A stretch of DNA of 64,000 nucleotides from Prostheceraeus crozeri (GCA_907163375.1 CAJQUW010003174.1:310001-374000); one strand, 5' to 3'. Counted from the stretch's first letter, positions 1-13,117 are shown. Notes: generated from the sequence alone by a model not told the origin. Program-made: numbers and translations.

Positions 1-1347
1 GATGGAAGCGAAAAATATCGATTCTATATCATCTACGACAGAAGGTTTGATATACATATGATTAATTATTATTTTAGAAAGGTATAATTTTTCAATTTCC
101 TCAAGCCACTTCGTGAGAACGTACCTTTAACAGATGACGGATTAAAGAACTTGAATAAACACTAAATATCAATGGCATGATATTCAAGGAAAACGGCAGG
201 TAAGTGCACTTAAAAGATAACAATACGCAATAATGAATATACACAATATTTAATAATGTCAGTCCTAAAAAGGACTGATAGGTGTTCACACCGGCCAACT
301 AGACTAAATTGTAAGCAATTAAAATCATCATGTTTTCAAAGTGAAAACTGTATCTAAAACAATCCCTGAAATTTTTCTAGATGGATGATATATAGTTTTG
401 AAAATGATATACCGGGATTTTCAGTTATTCATATGGATTGGAGTTAGAGCGATTTAAAGAGGAAATGGTGAAAATATTTGAATGTTTTTAATTGTAGAAA
501 TGAAATGTATCGACTTTCTTCTATCATAATCTCGTATCAGGTTTCACTGATGACTAGAAATGTCGCAAAAATTTATTTTGATTCAATTGAAATTCTGTAA
601 TCACCCAGGCCGGGCCGACCTGAAATATCTAGTACCCGTCCGATATTTATTATGTCTGTAATTAAAGATTCCTGACTTGATCGTTTGAATTCTCTGAATC
701 AAATCATTTAATGGTTTATCAACATGATTCTTAAGCAAAAAGATGAAACGAATATCTGCAAAATAAGTCACAAATACAGTATACTTTCTCAACCAAATCC
801 TGTGTAAGGAGTTTCACAACTTTGTCTCAGTTAAGGCATCTATTGAAAAGTCTAGGCAATTCAAGATTAAGTCTGGTCAAGCAGCACTGTTGCTTTTCGA
901 CTCTGTACGCTGCGAAAATGTTATTTAACTTGAAATGTTTCAACTATATCACGTGACGATGATGTTAAACAACTGTCGATAGCCAATAAGCTATTGACAT
1001 TTATAGCTTTTTAGAATGAATCCCAAGGCCACTGCGCTCAACTAATGTAATTGATATTTTCATTAATTGAGGATGGTTAAGTGCATAAAGCAATTAACTT
1101 TGTCACCCAGGCATAGATACAAAATTTATGCGGGCATAGCCGGGCCTGATATTTTGCAGTAGATGTGGACCGGGCAACGGGTAGAATGCGGGCTGGAAAA
1201 GCCGGTCCGGTTCTAGCTCTGGTTGAGAGTGCGAATTAGACAGAAAAGCACCACTTTATTGCCGGTACATGGAGAGTAGATTGCATTGAATCGAGATTGT
1301 AAAGCCTACATTACAACGAAAATCTGCACCTAAATACAATATAATGA

Positions 1348-1378
<31 letters not shown>

Positions 1379-2330
1379 TACACACGCATTCTTTTACTGG
1401 TTAGTTCATCTTATTTCTTTATTTCAATCACCGCTAGCATCTTTACTGATATCATATCTCTACAGAAACAGTGACTTAACAGCATACAATACAGAAGGAT
1501 CTGCTGTCATAAATTGATACGAAAGTTGAACGCTGGAAATTCCCTAGTTGACATTGCAACTTCCTAATATAAAAAGATGACCGTCTGACTGACTTCTTGG
1601 TGAATCAATTGACCGTTGTCTTCCAAACAATCATTAAATCATTGGCCAGAGAAATCGCATGATAAATTGTGGATGAGTTTGAGCAGGAATTGGAGCCTAT
1701 GAATAAAACAACTACTACAGCATTTGATGTTTCGAAGAACTCATTTCTGAAGTATCCATAAAGAAGGGGCTGGCCTGATAATTGACAAGAGATGGAAAGT
1801 CAAAGCAGCAGCGATAAAAAAAGGAGAATGATGAAAAGGAGATGAATGATTGAGACCGAACGGCATGCACCTTTCCATCAGGCAATAATTAATCTTTGTA
1901 TTGACTACCCGACACCCATTTGTATCTCCCTTTCATTCTGTGTTGAATTTGACACAAAACAATAGTTCATGATGCCGCAAATCCATAACCGCCTTGCTAT
2001 ACATCAAATGTCCCGACAACATACGGCAATGGTCGGCTTTTCCATTCTACTGATGCAGATCGGTGTACCGACGCTAAAACCATTGACATTTCGTTATCAA
2101 AGCTCAAGATAAATGCTCAATAAAATTATCTAGCACAAAGAGCTGCATTAAAATTCTGTACTTGTTATTTTGCTTTAAAATATTCTATCTCTACTTCATT
2201 TCCTCTTTGCCTTGCCTTTAAATCAGCTCGCTCTATCCCTTCAATTTTCTCTTCAGAGAAACCCCCGCAAATGAGTTTCGGACAATCCAATACTATCGAC
2301 TGGCGGAACCCGGACCCATGTTTCTCTGTA
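1..2330. other. No gene seen
   Basis: AT-rich, no supported gene. Two small GC-rich patches (601-645 and 1104-1215) share TCACCCAGGC and CCGGGCC words and may be repeat debris. A CA repeat lies at 1351. Confidence 0.5.
1351..1387. repeat. (CA)n microsatellite
   Basis: A run of CACACA with one CATA break; ordinary simple repeat. Confidence 0.95.
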
Positions 2331-2338
2331 AGTCAAAC

Positions 2339-2968
2339 AATGGAGTGGTAACTCCGATTTAATATTAAATCCCCAATGTGTATACACTTTCGATTTTACC
2401 AAATGAATGAATTCGAGGAAGATGCATTCAAAATTGTTTCCAAATGTCAGATACGCACATATATGCAGTTTTGAAGAAATTACAACGGAATTGATTGATC
2501 ATGATAGCAAAGCAGAAGGAAATGATATTATTTTACAGATTGTCCGTGTCATGACAGCCTTGGAGAGGTAATATTTGTCAAATTGGCAACTCGATGACCT
2601 GCTATTGCTTTCATGAATGAGAAATATGAAATTTCAGCCAAGAAAGTACAAAAAGATGTCGACATTTTCATGAAGACTTCCATTGTAAAGCGGATAATGA
2701 AATTCCGTTGATAATCAGCATAATTTTCGCTTAGTTAGGAGGCTTATTAGAAAATATTCATTCTTTTTTGTTATCCAACTTCTTTCATACTACTTATAAA
2801 GGGGCGTCATCTCGGTAGTATATAATTTGGGAAAATTTTGACTTTTTTATAGCTGCTCAAATAATTTTTTGGACCCCGGGAACGTAATCTCCGCAAGAAA
2901 CTGAATATTTTCACTGCATACAGATGCTTGTTTGAGTGAACACACTACCTATATATCCCTACTCTGTG
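2339..2968 (+). mobile_element. hAT-like MITE, family R3, copy 1
   Basis: About 630 bp closely similar along its length to the copies at 27123-27754 (inverted) and 29116-29897. The right end reads CCCTACTCTGTG, the family TIR; the left TIR is largely missing. AGTCAAAC (2331-2338) and GGTCAAAC (2969-2976) form a 7/8 target duplication. Eight-base duplications are typical of hAT elements. No transposase frame is present. It abuts the LINE that starts just after it. Confidence 0.8.
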
Positions 2969-2976
2969 GGTCAAAC

Positions 2977-4425
2977 TAAAGCTGAAGTATGAGAGGCTTG
3001 TAAAGTCTTCAAAAGGAGAGCAAATGAATGCTGTAGAGAATGTCATATTAGTCACGACATCTTTCACATGGACGAAGACCAATCGTCCTAACATTGAAAA
3101 GTTGCGTTTCATCACATTGTTGCCTACACTTCTGAAGATCTTAGAGAAACTGGTGGTCAAAAGTGTTGTACACATTTCGAAGCTTCTTTTGGACCTGAAC
3201 AACACGGGTTCCGACCAAACGCGTCAACAACTACAGTTTTGCTAAAGCTAACGGATTACGCACATCGGCAAATGAACTCTCTTTGTACATTTGGTGTAGC
3301 CTTAGCCAGTTTCGATCTCTCACGTGCATTCGACACCATTGATTGTGATTTGATCATTGAGAAGCTCAAAGATTGTGCCTTCCCCAATAAATTCGTGCGC
3401 TGGATCCGGGACTATCTAAAGAACAGAACGGCCTACATGAAAGTTCGCGGCCAAAGCTCCTCTAAAGTTCTGATATGGAGAGGGGTTCCACAGGGATAAG
3501 TTACTGGTCCTGCTCTGTTTTGCACTTATGTGAAAGACATTAAAAGTTGTTCACAAACCGTCCTGACGGTTAAGTATGATGATGACATCAATTTAGTGAT
3601 CCCTTTGCTCACTTCTGACCCAACTTCTATTAGACAGCTCATTGATGACGAAACTAAGACTCTAACAGCATTATACAGGGCTCATAAATTGACCATGAAC
3701 ATCGAAAAATCCAAAGTGTTGCTTGTTTCCCCTCACAAAATTGACTTCACACTTTCTCCAATTTTGCCATGTGTTGAGTCAATGAAAGTTCTCGGTGTTG
3801 TCATCAATAGCAGGTTAGACTGGAACTCACATGTCGCCTATCTTCGCAAAAAATGCAATCAAAGACTGCACATAATCCGGAAGCTAAGAGGCACCGTCTC
3901 CAAAGAAGAGCTGCATGAGGTCTATGTGTCTTTAATTCGCTCTGTTCTTGAGTTTTCTTCTCCAATCTTCGTTGGCCTGAATAAAAGACTGAGCAGCACT
4001 CTTTGCAAGATTAATAAGCGCGCCCATAGAATTATAAGAGGCTGGTCGTCGAATGATGCCCCACACGCAGTGTTTTGTAATTGCAATGAAGAGACACTAG
4101 ACCTGAGAAGAATCTGTGCATCAGAGCGACTCTACAAAAATGCTGAAAGTGATTCCCAGCTTTTGCTCCACTCTTGTGTCCCGCGTAAACTAACATACTC
4201 CCAACAATGTTGTCAACCGCTGATAAAGTCACTAAAGTACCAAAGATAATTTTTTCCCTTTATGACTGGCTATTTGAATCGACAGTCTTCTTTATGTTGA
4301 AAGCTTTACATGCTTTGACTATTTCATGAATACTTGCTGTTTAACTTTACTTCTGTTGAATTTCTGCAACTGTGTCTTGTCAAATGATGATTTTTAATGA
4401 CACACACTTACTTACTTATTTAAAT
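2977..4425 (+). mobile_element. Decayed LINE, reverse-transcriptase part (CR1/L2/Jockey-like)
   Basis: Seen: a truncated non-LTR reverse transcriptase. Blocks in order are a degenerate ITLLPTLLKILEKLVVK (frame of 3024-3245), EQHGFRPNASTTTVLLKL after a +/-1 frameshift near 3175, SFDLSRAFDTID (catalytic Asp motif), WIRDYLKNRTAYMKVRG, GVPQG, and YDDD replacing the usual Y/F-A-D-D box. After these come the thumb and C-terminal blocks SMKVLGVVIN, VSLIRSVLEFSSPIFVGLNK and INKRAHRIIRG, ending at 4249. An in-frame TAA at 3497-3499 interrupts GVPQG-x-VTGPALF where Ser is usual. The endonuclease and ORF1 are absent, so the copy is 5' truncated and dead. After 4250 an untranslated tail runs to about 4425 and ends in ACTTACTTACTTA-like repeats. 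The clade is inference. Confidence 0.85.
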
Positions 4426-6689
4426 TAAGCGCGGTCAAGGAAACTTGCTATTTACAATGTATTTATAAATTCGTTCGGAAAATTGTGCCAATGCCCAGAA
4501 CAGTTATTTAATTATATTTGAACAGAACAATCACACAATTTGCATAATACTTTTTCACAATGTCAGAGGATTAAAAAATTAACAATTTGCTGCGATCTCC
4601 CTTACTATGATGTCCCATTTATCATCGCAGTTTTGATTCACAGATTGAGTTGAACGTCATAATACATGTATATCATACCAACGTCCAGTAATTGAGCATG
4701 ATTCATTCCCCAATTTGTATATTTACAGACGACGCGTCGAATATTACAATTATTCAAATATAATTGTGTATCACATCGAAGTCGCTACTTGAGAAAATCA
4801 ATGACAAGTGAATGCATTGCATCAATTCAAAGCTTCTTTACTACTGTTTCACGTCATTCAAATCACGACCATGGATATCTCATTCATGTGATTCTCTCCA
4901 GGTGTCACAAGTGGAACTCGATGCTGGAAAATGCATTTCGTTGACTTTCATTAAGAAAACCGAGCAGGTTTCGTGTCATTACTTATCTTGTTTGACAAAC
5001 TGCACAAACTGGCGAATATCGATCTGCATCATCGAGTTTCATGGGATGAAGCTTTTGTTTCTTCCGTCAAAATTTCAGAGGAAAACTTTCCATTCTAATT
5101 TATAATGCGTTTGAGTCTGCCACCATTCAAATCTATCTCAATTTTGCCAACTATTTCAAGTGAGATAATTTGTCAAAATTTAATTTATTTGATACCATTT
5201 TCATCTGTCATCTAGACAAAAGTCTCCTTAATTCTCAATCTAAAATCGATTTATTCACTTCCATTAAAGGCATGAAACAATTGCATTCCAACTTACCTGT
5301 ATAAGCTTGTAGCGCGTGCGGAGCTTTCACAGAGAAATCTGCAGAGATAAAAGTAAAACAAATGATGTTCAAAGTATCATAATATCCATGAAATGATGAG
5401 AGAATTTGCATTCTTTAAATCTTCCTTCTGCTCTACCTCGCGCGCTATTCTATGGCAGGTGTAGAATAAAAAAGTATGCTTCTAAACACAAAAATCAAAC
5501 TGAAATATATTTATACAATGAATATCTAAAATAGGAAATTTTAGTGCCGACATTCTTGGCAAATAAAGTTTCTCAAGAAATATTTTGCAGTGGCAACATT
5601 ACTACAATGTCTCAATATCAGAGGAATGTGATTGTAAATGGAAACGTGTGCGAACTACCGATAACTTGACGTCCTCGAAAGGAAATGCACCGTATCAGCA
5701 AAAATTGAATCATATCAGACATTATCATTTTTTCTGATACTACTTAATTAGTTAGCATAAATTTGCCTAATACTTGACCCGTCGTAGGACCACCCCCCTC
5801 AAATTTTCCATGTTCCGATTGATAAAACCTTTTGAAAAGAGGGTTGCTATACATTTCGAGTCTCCTCTTTTGAGTGGTAGTGCCGATTTTGCATGATTCG
5901 AAGATCTTCATGGCACAAATTCAAATTTAAAATTTGTATGTTCAATTTTTTTTCATTTTTCATGAATCTATTTATTTTTTGACTCTGTTCATTACATTTT
6001 CAGTATTTATGCAAACATTTAGTGAAGTATGTCTATATGGTGCTATAAGTATAATATTCTGCGTTAATGTTAATACAAGAAATAGCTATTTGAAATTTGA
6101 ACGTAAATTATGTCTTTTCACGCATTGTTGCGTTTTTCTATTTTTACAAGGACAAGGACATGATACACTCCCAATGCAATCTTTCGAATGGTGACATGCA
6201 TTTTGCACTATTCCGTGGGTTTCATATCTAAAAATCTACATCAAAACTTCACATTTTCACATTTTACATTTATATACGCATGTACTCATTTTGGGAGATA
6301 AGATAAATCTGTATGTTAATAATCTTGAATTGCGCATGCATCAATATCATGTAAATATGATACGCAAACACTATATCAATAATCAATGCTACTCGTAATG
6401 AAAACCATCAATTTTCTAAAAAGTACTTTTAAAAATTGCTTTTAAGATAGTCAGTCAATTTTTCCAAAATTTATACTAAAAGTTTAACATTCACACAAAC
6501 TAAAGGTCACAAAAAATTGAACTTTCATCTGACATATTTTAGGAGATATAAAAAGAAGTTGATAGGGGGCACTTTGCATCTTGGTCCTGATAGGGTTAAT
6601 CCTAATTAGAACAAGCAATTTTGTTATCAAGCAATCTGGGCTATAGGGCTTGAAGTTAAGTGATCGATCCTCAGATTTTGAAGTTTACA
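4426..6689. other. No gene seen
   Basis: AT-rich; frames at 4812 and 5934 have no motif and no splice support. Confidence 0.5.
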
Positions 6690-6797
6690 GTCCGGTAGAC
6701 CGAACGTAATTCTACAGGGACCAAGACCGAAAATGAGAGCTTCAAACAATGTGCACAACCCACAGTCACCAAGAATCTGCGTGTCTGCTGAGTTCTA
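6690..6797 (+). mobile_element. Solo arm of the R5 foldback MITE
   Basis: Starts AGTCCGGTAGACCGAACG and matches the left arm of the complete foldback at 60236-60958 (GTCCGGCAGCCAGAACG..., then the ATCTGCNNGTCTGCNGAGTTCTA block). Only about 108 bp is left. Confidence 0.6.
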
Positions 6798-6847
6798 CAT
6801 ATCGAATACTTCATTGGTTGCCCCACACAAAACAAAGTTCGGTGGGC

Positions 6848-7180
6848 TCAATAACAAACAGAATGACCACAGTTTATACATTTTTTCACAAAATGAGAAT
6901 TAATGCAGAATATTCTTTTTTTCAAATCTTCTAAGTCTATCTTGTAAATGAGATAACAAAACAAAGGTGGGCTGGTCCCACTACCTTGTGGAACGCCACA
7001 AGGCATGCAATGCCATGAAGATGCATAGTTTTGCAAGCAAACTCGCTGAGCATGCTGCCTGAGAAAACCGGAAATCCATAAGACAGCTTCCGATGAAATT
7101 CTGTTTTCCTTGCAGGATGCCATCGTGGGGAATTTGTCAAATGCCTACCCCACTCATCGTCTTGTCAGAGAAATCCAGTG
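6848..7180 (-). mobile_element. LINE reverse-transcriptase fragment
   Basis: On the minus strand the frame 7123-6848 reads ISSEAVLWISGFLRQHAQRV, then CGVPQGSGTSPPLFCYLIYK and IDLEDL. This matches the palm region of CR1/L2-type reverse transcriptases (WI-x-x-FL...QRV, GVPQGS...PLLF..YI..DL). The blocks just upstream (AFDKFPT-like) are still recognisable. No YADD box or C-terminal part follows, so this is an isolated scrap. It differs from the LINE at 3-4 kb, which reads GVPQG-x-VTGPALFCTYV. It lies beside an R5 foldback arm. Confidence 0.65.
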
Positions 7181-7403
7181 TTAAGCAGTTTGAAGTTTTC
7201 GGTAAAAAAATAGATTTTCTGTTATTTCTGTTTAAATGAATTCCCCATAATGTGTGTCTGCAAATGCCATGCTTCTGACTCATGCCATTAGCAAGTTAGC
7301 GAGATTTCGGGTATTCATCAAATACTACTTCTAAGCACACTACTGGCATGACGCCTAAGCTAGTTCGCCTGTAATAATCAGTACAGTGCTTTTTTGCAAA
7401 CAC

Positions 7404-7833
7404 ACGGTAGAGAGAATAATTAGATATTGAGTTGTATTCTTAGTTACAAAAATGGAAACAGACCTCAATAACTGCCATTTCATCCAATATCAGGAATCAT
7501 TAGCAGGCCTAGTTAACATCTCTTAACATTCACAATTCTCTCTCTTTGAAGCTGTGTCCATGCATTTCTCAAGTATAAGTGACATTTTGACGGGTATTTA
7601 TTAAATACACTAATTTTAAATTTCACTTTTGATTTCACTAACTTGCTAGTTGCTTATCTCAAATTTACCCGGGACTGACTGCAACTTTAAATGAGGAGTT
7701 ATCTTGATGTTGAGAGCCATGAACTAGGCCTCCTGATGATTCCTGATATTGGATAAAATGGCTGTTATTCAGGTCTATTCCAATTTTTCAACTGAGGATG
7801 CAATTCAATATTTAATTATTCTATTTATACCGT
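7404..7833. repeat. Foldback element R4
   Basis: Two arms of about 120 bp (7404-7520 and 7712-7833) are imperfect reverse complements. Each contains the blocks TCCTGATATTGGATAAAATG and CAATATTTAATTATTCTAT or their complements. The spacer is about 190 bp with no frame. A half-element lies at 10585-10702. No target duplication was found. Confidence 0.65.
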
Positions 7834-8707
7834 GCTTCTGATTGGCTTTGCATGCTAGAAAGTGGCTTAGCTCGGTGGTTCCCGACATGCTGCGTTGTGT
7901 TGATCTGCATGTATTTAGCTTCATCAGAAGGCCTCATGAAAACTTGAAGAAATTCCATGCCTGAGTTAGGAAGTCAAAGTTGATGATTAAATTTAATTTA
8001 GTCAGCTAAACGGATGCAATGATTCTGCTCAATAGATGCAGTTTGCACAAGAAGATGGTCATATTTTCTAAAACGATGATTTACGAATTGTGCAATTTTG
8101 CGAGGAATAGATGCCTTTGTAAAGTGTCAATCACCGTGCGCATCCGCGTGGATATAAAAATGTTAATCTCTCACCTTTGCGTCTGTTTCGTATTCTGCAA
8201 ATTATGGAGATCTGATTCGATTTCCCATTTAATGTTTATGAAGTTGAGAAACGATTGAACGTTATGTAGATTTCCTCCGTGATGATTAATCAAATATTAT
8301 GAAAATCATGAGTTTACCGCTTGGTCTATCCTGCGTTGTTATTGAAAGCTGAATTTTTGTTTGTTCACTGACTTAAGCCGCACCTATATCAGGCATATCG
8401 TTCAAAAACATCAAGAGTAAATATATTCCTAACTTTTCATGTTATGAAATGACCGAGAAAAGACGAGAAAAGACGAACTTGCCTTTCAATATGCAAAGCG
8501 ATATATTTTCCATGGTCTCACCCATTTATCGTCAGGCCGAATTGAATTGATCTTATTATTCAATTTAGTGTGGCCTGGCGATGCGGAGCACTATCTGACA
8601 AAATCAATTGCTTAGCCTAATGGAAAGTAAGATCGCATTTTCTCGGATCTTTAATAAACTAGAAGTGCATCGCAGTAATTCAAGTTTACCTGTTGTAGCT
8701 CCAACTG

Positions 8708-9866
8708 CTTTCATGTATCAACGTTCACTGCTAAACGGTTTCATGTATCAACCTTCACTGCTAAATGGTTTCAGTATCAACGTTCACTGCTAAATGGTTT
8801 CAGTATCAACGTTCACTGCTAAATGGTTTCAGTATCAACGTTCACTGCTAAATGGTTTCAGTATCAACGTTCACTGCTAAATGGTTTCAGTATCAACGTT
8901 CACTGCTAAATGGTTTCAGTATCAACGTTCACTGCTAAATGGTTTCAGTATCAACGTTCACTGCTAAATGGTTTCAGTATCAACGTTCACTGCTAAATGG
9001 TTTCAGTATCAACGTTCACTGCTAAATGGTTTCAGTATCAACGTTCACTGCTAAATGGTTTCATGTATCAACGTTCACTGCTAAATGGTTTCAGTATCAA
9101 CGCTCACTGCTAAATGGTTTCAGTATCAACGCTCACTCCTAAATGGTTTCAGTATCAACGTTCACTGCTAAATGGTTTCAGTATCAACGTTCACTGCTAA
9201 ATGGTTTCAGTATCAACGTTCACTGCTAAATGGTTTCAGTATCAACGTTCACTGCTAAATGGTTTCAGTATCAACGTTCACTGCTAAATGGTTTCAGTAT
9301 CAACGTTCACTGCTAAATGGTTTCAGTATCAACCTTCACTGCTAAATGGTTTCAGTATCAACGTTCACTGCTAAATGGTTTCAGTATCAACGTTCACTGC
9401 TAAATGGTTTCAGTATCAACGTTCACTGCTAAATGGTTTCAGTATCAACCTTCACTGCTAAATGGTTTCAGTATCAACGTTCACTGCTAAATGGTTTCAG
9501 TATCAACCTTCACTGCTAAATGGTTTCAGTATCAACGTTCACTGCTAAATGGTTTCAGTATCAACGTTCACTGCTAAATGGTTTCAGTATCAACGTTCAC
9601 TGCTAAATGGTTTCAGTATCAACGTTCACTGCTAAATGGTTTCAGTATCAACGTTCACTGCTAAATGGTTTCAGTATCAACGTTCACTGCTAAATGGTTT
9701 CAGTATCAACGTTCACTGCTAAATGGTTTCAGTATCAACCTTCACTGCTAAATGGTTTCAGTATCAACGTTCACTGCTAAATGGTTTCAGTATCAACGTT
9801 CACTGCTAAATGGTTTCAGTATCAACGTTCACTGCTAAATGGTTTCAGTATCAACGTTCACTGCTA
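8708..9866. repeat. 29-bp minisatellite A, about 40 units
   Basis: Head-to-tail units of 29 bp containing TTTCAGTATCAACGTTCACT and then GCTAAATGG. Most units are identical. A few carry AACCTTCACT or AACGCTCACT, and at least three have the longer TTTCATGTATC form (30 bp), mostly at the left edge. Near-identity implies recent homogenisation. There are no unique spacers, so it is not CRISPR. The long frame at the left edge is a by-product. Confidence 0.97.
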
Positions 9867-11710
9867 GATTCGATTCACAACTCAATCGAATCAAGACACG
9901 ACACGGTCAAAAAAATTCGAAGGATCCAGGAAACGGAAGATGTCAAAGTTAAACAAATACCCTAGTGGACAATCCTGTAAATAATTAGGTAATTAAAAGT
10001 CATGAACGAATGAATATAAATCAATACTAACAACATTGTACGTATAATAGCTAATACGTACTAGCTAATACTATAAGGCTAGGGCTATAGGACTAGCCAA
10101 TACGTATAAAGGCTAGTCGACTCAACTGAAGACGGTAAGGGAAATAAATTAATACTTATAAACGATTTTATTTTATCTTATAAGAACTGAAATTAGAGTT
10201 CGTCATGGACCTTACGAGAAGCTTACTTAAAAATAACAAAAGGTGAAAAAAAGAAACCTAAAAAAACAAAATTAAGTTTGCTATGTATGTAGTCATCAGG
10301 GAGGAACCATGTGGCTGCATGAAGCAAGGTTTCGGCCCCTAACCTCCTAACTAAAGAACGAGCGCATAATTAAAGTTTGAATCTTTAAAACTCGACTGGT
10401 TATCGTCTAAAATTAATTAATTAAAAACAAAGCAAAAGTAAATTAAATCTAGCAATTAGTGTGGATTATATATTTTGATTTCTGAATTACCAGCTATTTA
10501 TCTGAACCACGTATCGAAGTTGTGGGGCTCAGGTACGATGATCTCACAGAGTGAATTATACAGTGAATTGTATAGATAAAGTGGATGCGTCAATGTTGAA
10601 AGATGTGAACTAGGCCTGCTGATGATTCCTGATATTGGATAAAATGACCGATTTTCAGGTATGTTCCTAACTGAGGAAGCGACTCAATATTTAATGATTC
10701 TATTTACAGTTCCTATCTTTGTTTAGATAATTCGCTGCTTTCATTTGAATTTGCTGACAATCTCGAAGAAAAAGCTTCAGTTAGGATCCAAATATCTGGT
10801 CAAAAGCAGCGCGTACTTCAATATATCCAAATGGTGGCAAATACGGAGGATTGTATCTTATATTGGTCGACAGAGATTGTTGGGTTTTCGGAAATGAGGA
10901 TTAATATCTTTACGCTTGAAGCAATACGGAAATTTGATAAGACTGCCTTCGTTGCTGTCTATCGGTGATATGATTATCTGGGAATAATACACCTCGTTCG
11001 AGTGTCATTTCTATGAGGAATAAAGATCTGATTTTCGATTCCGTTTCTTTTACCGAGCACCTTCAAGTCAGAAATTCACTATTTTGTTTAGTTGTATCTA
11101 TAGTTGATATCGAAATTCAACAGAACATCCCACCAAGATCAGATGATTAGAAACAAAAGCTGAGAAAAAATTCGACGAACAATGCCATAGAAAGTTGAGA
11201 TTAGATGTTGAAATTTTTATTAGGAAATAAGATTACCAAATATTTTCCGATATATTCGAGTCTAAGAATGCAAGATATTCCAGGCATTGTGACGAATTAT
11301 GCAGTGCTCGTCTATGAAGAATGGCATACCGTTTGAATTTATAAAGCGTTTTATTTGATTACTTCATTTGCTTAGATTTGGTGAAATTGCTTTTAGCTAG
11401 ACTGAGATTGTATTCTTCAGCTGTGAATAAGGATTGAAAATGTAAAAAATGCACACAAATTTAGTACAAATTGACGCAAACACCGATGTTTGCGACCGCA
11501 ACTACTTTCACCAGGATTGGAATACAAGTCGACTGGAAGGCTAAGCAAGTCAAATACCCTATCTAGACAGCTAGAAACTGCGTGCAAAAATTAATATTCT
11601 TTGCAATTCAATTCTTTTATATTCTCCTTCGAAATACGTTTCCCATAGTACATCACCATTTTCTACATCATAATTGCTTTAAGCGAAGCCCCTTGTTCAC
11701 AGCTGCCTAT
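9867..11710. other. No gene seen between the two minisatellites
   Basis: AT-rich, only the R4 half-arm at 10585 recognised. Confidence 0.5.
10585..10702. repeat. Solo arm of foldback R4
   Basis: Shares GATGATTCCTGATATTGGAT and the CTCAATATTTAATGATTCTA block with the right arm of the element at 7404-7833, in the same orientation. The rest of the element is missing. Confidence 0.65.
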
Positions 11711-12733
11711 TGCTGGTAATCAAGGTGGCTGTTGGTGGTAATCAAGTTAGTTGGTGGCTGTTGGTGGTAATCAAGGTAGTTGGTGGATGTTGGTGGTAAT
11801 CAAGGTAGTTGGTGGCTGTTGGTGGTAATCAAGGTAGTTGGTGGATGTTGGTGGTAATCAAGGTAGTTGGTGGCTGTTGGTGGTAATCAAGGTAGTTGGT
11901 GGCTGTTGGTGGTAATCAAGGTAGTTGGTGGCTGTTGGTGGTAATCAAGGTAGTTGGTGGCTGTTGGTGGTAATCAAGGTAGTTGGTGGCTGTTGGTGGT
12001 AATCAAGGTAGTTGGTGGCTGTTGGTGGTAATCAAGGTAGTTGGTGGCTGTTGGTGGTAATCAAGGTAGTTGGTGGCTGTTGGTGGTAATCAAGGTAGTT
12101 GGTGGCTGTTGTTGGTAATCAAGATAGTTGGTGGCAGTTGGTGGTAATCAAGGTAGTTGGTGGCTGTTGGTGGTAATCAAGGTAGTTGGTGGCAGTTGGT
12201 GGTAATCAAGGTAGTTGGTGGCTGTTGGTGGTAATCAAGGTAGTTGGTGGCAGTTGGTGGTAATCAAGGTAGTTGGTGGCTGTTGGTGGTAATCAAGGTA
12301 GTTGGTGGCAGTTGGTGGTAATCAAGGTAGTTGGTGGCTGTTGGTGGTAATCAAGGTAGTTGGTGGCTGTTGGTGGTAATCAAGGTAGTTGGTGGCTATT
12401 GGTGGTAATCAAGGTAGTTGGTGGCTGTTGGTGGTAATCAAGGTAGTTGGTGGCTGTTGGTGGTAATCAAGGTAGTTGGTGGCTGTTGGTGGTAATCAAG
12501 GTAGTTGGTGGCTGTTGGTGGTAATCAAGGTAGTTGGTGGCTGTTGGTGGTAATCAAGGTAGTTGGTGGCTGTTGGTGGTAATCAAGGTAGTTGGTGGCT
12601 GTTGGTGGTAATCAAGGTAGTTGGTGGCTGTTGGTGGTAATCAAGGTAGTTGGTGGCTGTTGGTGGTAATCAAGGTAGTTGGTGGCTATTGGTGGTAATC
12701 AAGGTAGTTGGTGGCTGTTGGTAGCAATCAAGG
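11711..12733. repeat. 29-bp minisatellite B, about 35 units
   Basis: Tandem units of 29 bp containing GTTGGTGGTAATCAAGGTAG and then TTGGTGGCT. G-rich and T-rich on this strand. Single-base variants (GGAT, GGCA, GGCTATT) mark units. From about 12130 to 12330 the GGCA and GGCT variants alternate, giving a 58-bp higher-order repeat. No frame or gene is associated. Confidence 0.97.
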
Positions 12734-13117
12734 GGAAAATCCATCATTCAGAGGAATATCAGTCAATGGTTGTATAAGCGGAGGGGATCTGCTTTGCAAA
12801 CACATGGCCATGAAAGTCCACAAAAATCTGAGTGAATGTCGTTACTGACAGCACCAAGAAATGCTCCTTAAGTACTGATATATCCCTACGGTCCTTCTGT
12901 CGCATTTTGGAATAGGTTCGCTAAATTCAGTCGCCACACCTACATGGACATGCCTTCGTGAATTTCAGTGTCAGCGCATGAACTCACTGAAAATCGTTGG
13001 ACATGGTCTACTGCATCATCAATTATGGAAAATATGCTTGATTTCTACATTTTTTTGCAAATGTTTTCTGGAATAACGTTTAACGAAAACATTGGGCGTT
13101 ATTCTATCGTCTCAAGA

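Noticed and set aside
101-298. Hydrophobic 65-codon minus-strand frame as a CUB-gene transmembrane exon
   Set aside because: AT-rich DNA often gives such peptides; no splice sites or phase support.
6749-6934. Plus-strand peptide with ILHWLP resembling a LINE C-terminal motif
   Set aside because: Only a few residues match, it lies across an R5 arm, and the true LINE signal here is on the other strand.
7865-7930. tRNA-like head (GTGGCTTAGCTCGGTGG)
   Set aside because: The A box is acceptable but no B box lies at the right distance and the stems do not pair.
8708-9866. CRISPR-like array of 29-bp units
   Set aside because: Units are contiguous with no unique spacers, and the genome is eukaryotic; a minisatellite.
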